A stretch of DNA of 13,288 nt from Amylostereum areolatum (taxonomy: Eukaryota; Basidiomycota; Agaricomycetes; Russulales; Stereaceae), in the NCBI GenBank assembly GCA_012932865.1, contig SAXG01000181.1, forward strand, positions 1-13,288. Reading direction: 5' to 3'. How positions within the stretch are numbered: the first letter of the stretch is position 1; each line of letters begins with the position of its first letter. Shown here one piece after another: positions 9,956-13,288 of the stretch. Below the pieces are notes generated by a model. It did no database searches, was not told the DNA's origin, and saw only the letters and a program-made list of their open reading frames with translations. Position numbers and translations under genes: made by a program.

Positions 9956-10686
9956 TTAAAAAGCAATAACCCCAAACTTATATGATTTTGTAATTTCCAT
10001 CTACCTCTGTATTTTGGCCATGAACAGGCCCTCGGGTACAAAAAAGAGAAGGGACTATATCGGCTGAATATATTTTTTGTTTATAATATTCTATTTGTCT
10101 TCCACCCTCCTACACGACCCGCGATGAACCTGTACGGTATGTTTATTCCACACCCCCTATATACAACTATTAGCCGCGTAATGAGAACTAGACTATACTA
10201 ACCAACTAAAACTCCTGCATTTTAAGTTATGTTTTAAATATATAATTAATGGTCGCCTTTATTTTTCTATTTAAAATAAAAAGATCCTTCTGTATTTGGG
10301 TCGCGAAATATGTTGGTTTCTACTTTTTACTTAAGGGTATATATTTACTTTTTAGCTTTAAAAAAAAATATTTAAATGGCAAGCCCAATATTAAGAAGTT
10401 ATTCTCAGCTCTTTAGCATTCGCTAAATGCAAAATATCCTAGCTTATCTTGGCTTAATAAACCCCACTTCTTCTCGTCCTCCCCTGTATTTTACATACTT
10501 AAAAACAAAGAGCACCAACATACATATCCTGTTAATTCCTCTGTTCTTTCAAGGCCTTTCAATTCTAATTCGGTGAATACACCACTCACTGTTCTATCCG
10601 TAATGACATTGTTATTTAATTATAAGCACATTTTCACGGTTCCTTCCTTAAGCCAACGAATTCCCTATTTTAGTTGTTTATTTATA
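9956..10686. other. Unassigned stretch upstream of minus-strand nad1
   Basis: No gene identified in 731 bases on either strand. The minus strand between about 10225 and 10150 has a D-arm-like TAGTTGGTTAGTATA followed by TTCTCATTA, suggestive of a CAU tRNA, but no acceptor or T stem can be paired. GC-containing patches (about 10020-10040 and 10100-10140) include CACCCTCCTAC, faintly like the hairpin repeat family. Confidence 0.4.
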
Positions 10687-10759
10687 TAATTCTCTTTGGA
10701 TTTTCGACACCAAAATTTGACATTTTAGAATGAAGCTGTTCTGCCAGTGAACTAAGATT
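10687..10759 (-). tRNA. tRNA-like structure on the minus strand, identity unresolved (Arg UCU possible)
   Basis: On the minus strand the D stem GTTC/GAAC is perfect around ACTGGCA, and the T stem TTTGG/CCAAA is perfect, but the T loop is TGTCGAAAAT, three bases too long. The anticodon arm CATTCTAAAATG can only form a short stem; the loop contains TCT. The acceptor strands AATCT and GAGAATT pair only if an indel is allowed. It looks like a tRNA damaged by the same indels that affect the rest of this end of the window. Confidence 0.42.
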
Positions 10760-10882
10760 GACAATTTTTTAAGACTATATTGTATTGTTCTAATGAAATT
10801 TTTGTTATTTCACCTGTTAATAAAACATCTAATCGAAAATAATTTTTATATCTAATTTGGTTATTATCCTACACAAAATTAG

Positions 10883-10957
10883 AGTTAGATGGGAATTGAA
10901 CCCTAAGAAATAAACTTTGACAGGCTACCTGACAGATTCCATTGCTCAACACTTAAC
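10883..10957 (-). tRNA. Class II-like tRNA remnant on the minus strand (Leu UAG possible)
   Basis: On the minus strand GTTAAGT (10957-10951) pairs with ATCTAAC (10890-10884) in six of seven positions, and GGG-TTCAATT-CCC forms a T arm. Between them CAGG-TAG-CCTG sits where the anticodon arm should be, but with only three loop bases, so about four loop bases appear lost. The extra sequence before the T arm suggests a long variable arm, as in Leu, Ser or bacterial-type Tyr tRNAs; TAG at the centre favours Leu(UAG). Confidence 0.45.
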
Positions 10958-11879
10958 CCCCTGTTAGTTTTACCATCCTATAACGACCCATGAGGACTCA
11001 GGTTTTTTTCTTATTTCTATCTGACGATTTACTACATTTCTTCTATCTCCACTTAACCAACCCTATTCATTTATATTAGATTTGCAATAAATAACGTTAC
11101 ATCAGCGATCAAATGTATTATTTACTTTGAACTTAATATATCTTACCTTACTTTTATGAATTTTACTAACTAACCCCTTATTTTTACGCTTTTATTAGTA
11201 CTAATCTTCAAATATTTCAAACCCAACTTCGTAATATCTTACCATTTGCGTATTGTACATATTCATGACTACTATTTCATCAATGGGTTTTCCATTATTC
11301 ACAGCTTTAATATACATTTCCTCATATTATAAGAAATATTGTTTAACGTGTCAACTTAACGCTAAAGGTAAAATAAAACATTACGCCTTTACACTTATAA
11401 TTATTTACCAATTTCTAATTTATCCAATTTTATCGTTCCTACCCTAACATTTATCAACGACCCTCTTTTCACCCTTCACATTCTTATTATTTGTAATTTT
11501 AAAATACCAACTTTATATTATCATACAAACAGTATCTCCGTAACACCCAGGTATGTGATTAACCTGCCTACCCATATTCTTACTAACATAATAAAATGTT
11601 TGCATTCGCCTTTTATCTGTTTTAGATAATTAACCATTTATAATATTTGTTTTTCATTTTTTAGTTCACCCTCCCCTTTTCGATACGTGACATTATGGTG
11701 CGACGGGAACACCTAATTTTCCCGTTATCTTATTTAATAGAAATGCCAGGACCGGATATTATGTTTTTTAGAGATTAGAATTGAATACCTTCTCCCCATT
11801 ACCCTGATTTATACTTTTAATTAAAAATTTTATCCATGTACTAAAAATTTAGCTTATTTATTTCGTTATTTTTATAATA
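10958..11879. other. Unassigned stretch between tRNA remnant and putative rns
   Basis: No gene identified in about 920 bases. A 64-residue plus-strand frame at 11253-11447 has two hydrophobic patches but no recognisable family. The minus strand has fragments resembling tRNA D and T arms (for example around 11060-10990 and 11725-11690) that do not complete a fold. A cluster of minus-strand tRNAs degraded by errors is plausible but not shown. Confidence 0.4.
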
Positions 11880-13288
11880 TATTTAATTTTATCCCTAATC
11901 TCACGAGAATTTGCTATGATAAGTAAACTATACTAAAGACCATATGATTCCCATTCTACACCCATACTATTTTTTTATATTTATTCCGTATACCAGTCTT
12001 TATCCGTTATGTTTTATGTTTAATGATGGTTCCCTGCTATATAAAGTATTTGAATGATAAAGTAATTAATATTCTATTTTTACTTTATTAAATATACCTA
12101 AGCATTGGCTTCATGAAATAAAAAGGGACCATCGTCCTTTTTTTTCTTAACCTCTCACGGCCATTAATTCTCATCACCCACCGACGTATTTATGGCGTAT
12201 TTTTATGTTTATACTTACAACATGAGCGTCTAGTACCCTATAATAAATCAAACACATTAATGATAATTAATTTTAAACCAGAAGTATAATCCCCCCCCCC
12301 CACAACTACATAACCCCATTTGTCTGATTAAATTTTAAAAGACGTTTTGGGACTGTATTTTAACCCTAGAATCTCGATTGTATTATAGTTGTGTTCCCAT
12401 TCCTTTCCACCTTAATAGGCTACGGATTGGGCTTTTTCTAATATTGCCCTATATATATCCTGTACCGTACAAAGGGATCCTTTTTGCAGGTGACCTGTAG
12501 ATCGGTATATAATTAAATAACCATATACAAGTTATTAAAACCCAAATTACCTTAAACCACAAACATATTTAAAAAGACTATGAGAACAACAACATTTTGA
12601 CAGAATAATTTTTTATATGTGTATCAATCCTTCCTTACAGTTTTACAAAAGATATATAAAATTAAAACTTTACTACAAACCAACAATTTTGTTTGTTAAC
12701 GTAAAAACCGTTTTCCATATAAGTAACAAAAGGTCCCATCTACTATTGATAGTAAATTAAAACTATAGCGCGAGAAGGAGCCGAGTAACAAAATCTACGG
12801 CCTCACAACTCTTTAAATCTTAAACACAATCTTAGTAAAGTCAATTAAATTTTTGGTGTATAGCCAGAAAAGAAAGTTAAATTATTTATTTTTTATTGTC
12901 AATGATTGTGTTTAAGTAGTATACATTAATTTTACTATAGGTTATACCTACCTCATCAAATTATCCATTTTTACACCCCCCCTAAAATCACTTCATTTAT
13001 CATAACATAAAACCACCTACCTATTTTACATTAAAGACTCTCTATTACCCTTGCTTCAAAGACTGGTTTCTTTGTCATAAATTGATTCCAACAAAGTAAT
13101 ATTTTAATAATTTCTTATTATTCTAATTTACAATTAAATTATTCTATAAATGTATTGTGTTTCACCATATCCTTAGCTCGTGAAACTTAAAAAAAACAAT
13201 TCATAAATGTAACGATCTACTAAATTAAAAATAATTTTAACTTCACTAACTATGGTCGTGCTAATATACACAACACATAAAATAAACC
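11880..13288 (-). rRNA. rns: Probable small-subunit rRNA (3' part) on the minus strand, running off the window
   Basis: The plus strand shows, in the right order and roughly right spacing, degraded complements of universally conserved SSU segments. CTAAGCATTGGCTTCATG (12098-12115) resembles the complement of the E. coli 1320-1340 region; CGTTTTGGGACT then TAACCC and ATCTC (12343-12374) resembles the 1075-1110 region; TAAACCACA (12553-12561) the 940s; AGGTCCCATCTA (12731-12742) the 790s; and TTACACC followed by AAAATCACTT (12971-12992) the 675-700 region. Each match is imperfect, and classic segments such as the 530 loop are not recognisable. This rests on recalled conserved sequences and is moderate evidence only. 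Gene ends are estimates. Confidence 0.42.
12291..12301 (+). repeat. Run of eleven C
   Basis: An 11-base C run in a strongly AT-rich genome, inside the putative rns. It lies where a short CCCC would be expected in the rRNA complement, so it may be an over-called homopolymer. Confidence 0.9.

Noticed and set aside
10150..10225. Minus-strand D-arm-like and CAU-loop-like segment
   Set aside because: No acceptor or T stem could be paired, so it is not called as a tRNA.
11253..11447. A 64-codon plus-strand frame with two hydrophobic patches
   Set aside because: No family resemblance, no conserved neighbour, and it lies in the stretch where even known genes are scrambled; chance is adequate.

Overview
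This window is a piece of a fungal mitochondrial genome. It is very AT-rich, TGA is read as tryptophan in nad4, atp6 and cox1 (genetic code 4), tRNA genes are scattered singly, cox1 carries a group I intron with a LAGLIDADG ORF, and there is a relic of a linear-plasmid DNA polymerase. Genes lie on both strands, and the atp6 and nad4 protein sequences look most like Basidiomycota. That placement is an inference from general resemblance, not a search.

Layout, plus strand, 1-8839: trnW(UCA), trnM(CAU), trnS(UGA) followed by a partial duplicate joined through a single N (548); nad4 (791-2246, with at least seven frame breaks); a dead family B DNA polymerase (dpo) remnant (about 2345-2880); a second trnW with anticodon CCA inside a 103-bp copy of the first trnW locus; intact atp6 (3518-4297); trnD(GUC) and trnH(GUG); a second trnM(CAU) bracketed by small hairpin/inverted repeats; a short tRNA of ambiguous identity (5828-5894); and cox1 (exons 6090-7191 and 8351-8839), split by a group I intron at 7192-8350.

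From about 9120 to the end the character changes: more C on the plus strand, no clean reading frames, and recognisable signals only on the minus strand. There I recognise nad1 (about 9955 down to 9120, possibly further), two battered tRNA-like structures, and probably the 3' part of the small-subunit rRNA gene running off the right end (about 13288 down to 11880). These look like ordinary mitochondrial genes seen through many substitutions and indels.

The protein genes encode complex I (nad4, nad1), complex IV (cox1) and ATP synthase (atp6) subunits; the tRNAs serve their translation. The commonest defect on the left side is a one-base loss in a short T or A run. Restoring two Ts in cox1 exon 1 and three in the intron ORF makes both lengths exact multiples of three, and the heme and copper ligands of cox1 then fall at or within one position of bovine numbering. 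The simplest reading is an imperfectly polished long-read or pyrosequencing assembly, worst in the last 4 kb. I see no convincing new biological system. The features of most biological interest are the UCA/CCA pair of trnW genes, the fossil plasmid polymerase and the hairpin repeats around trnM.
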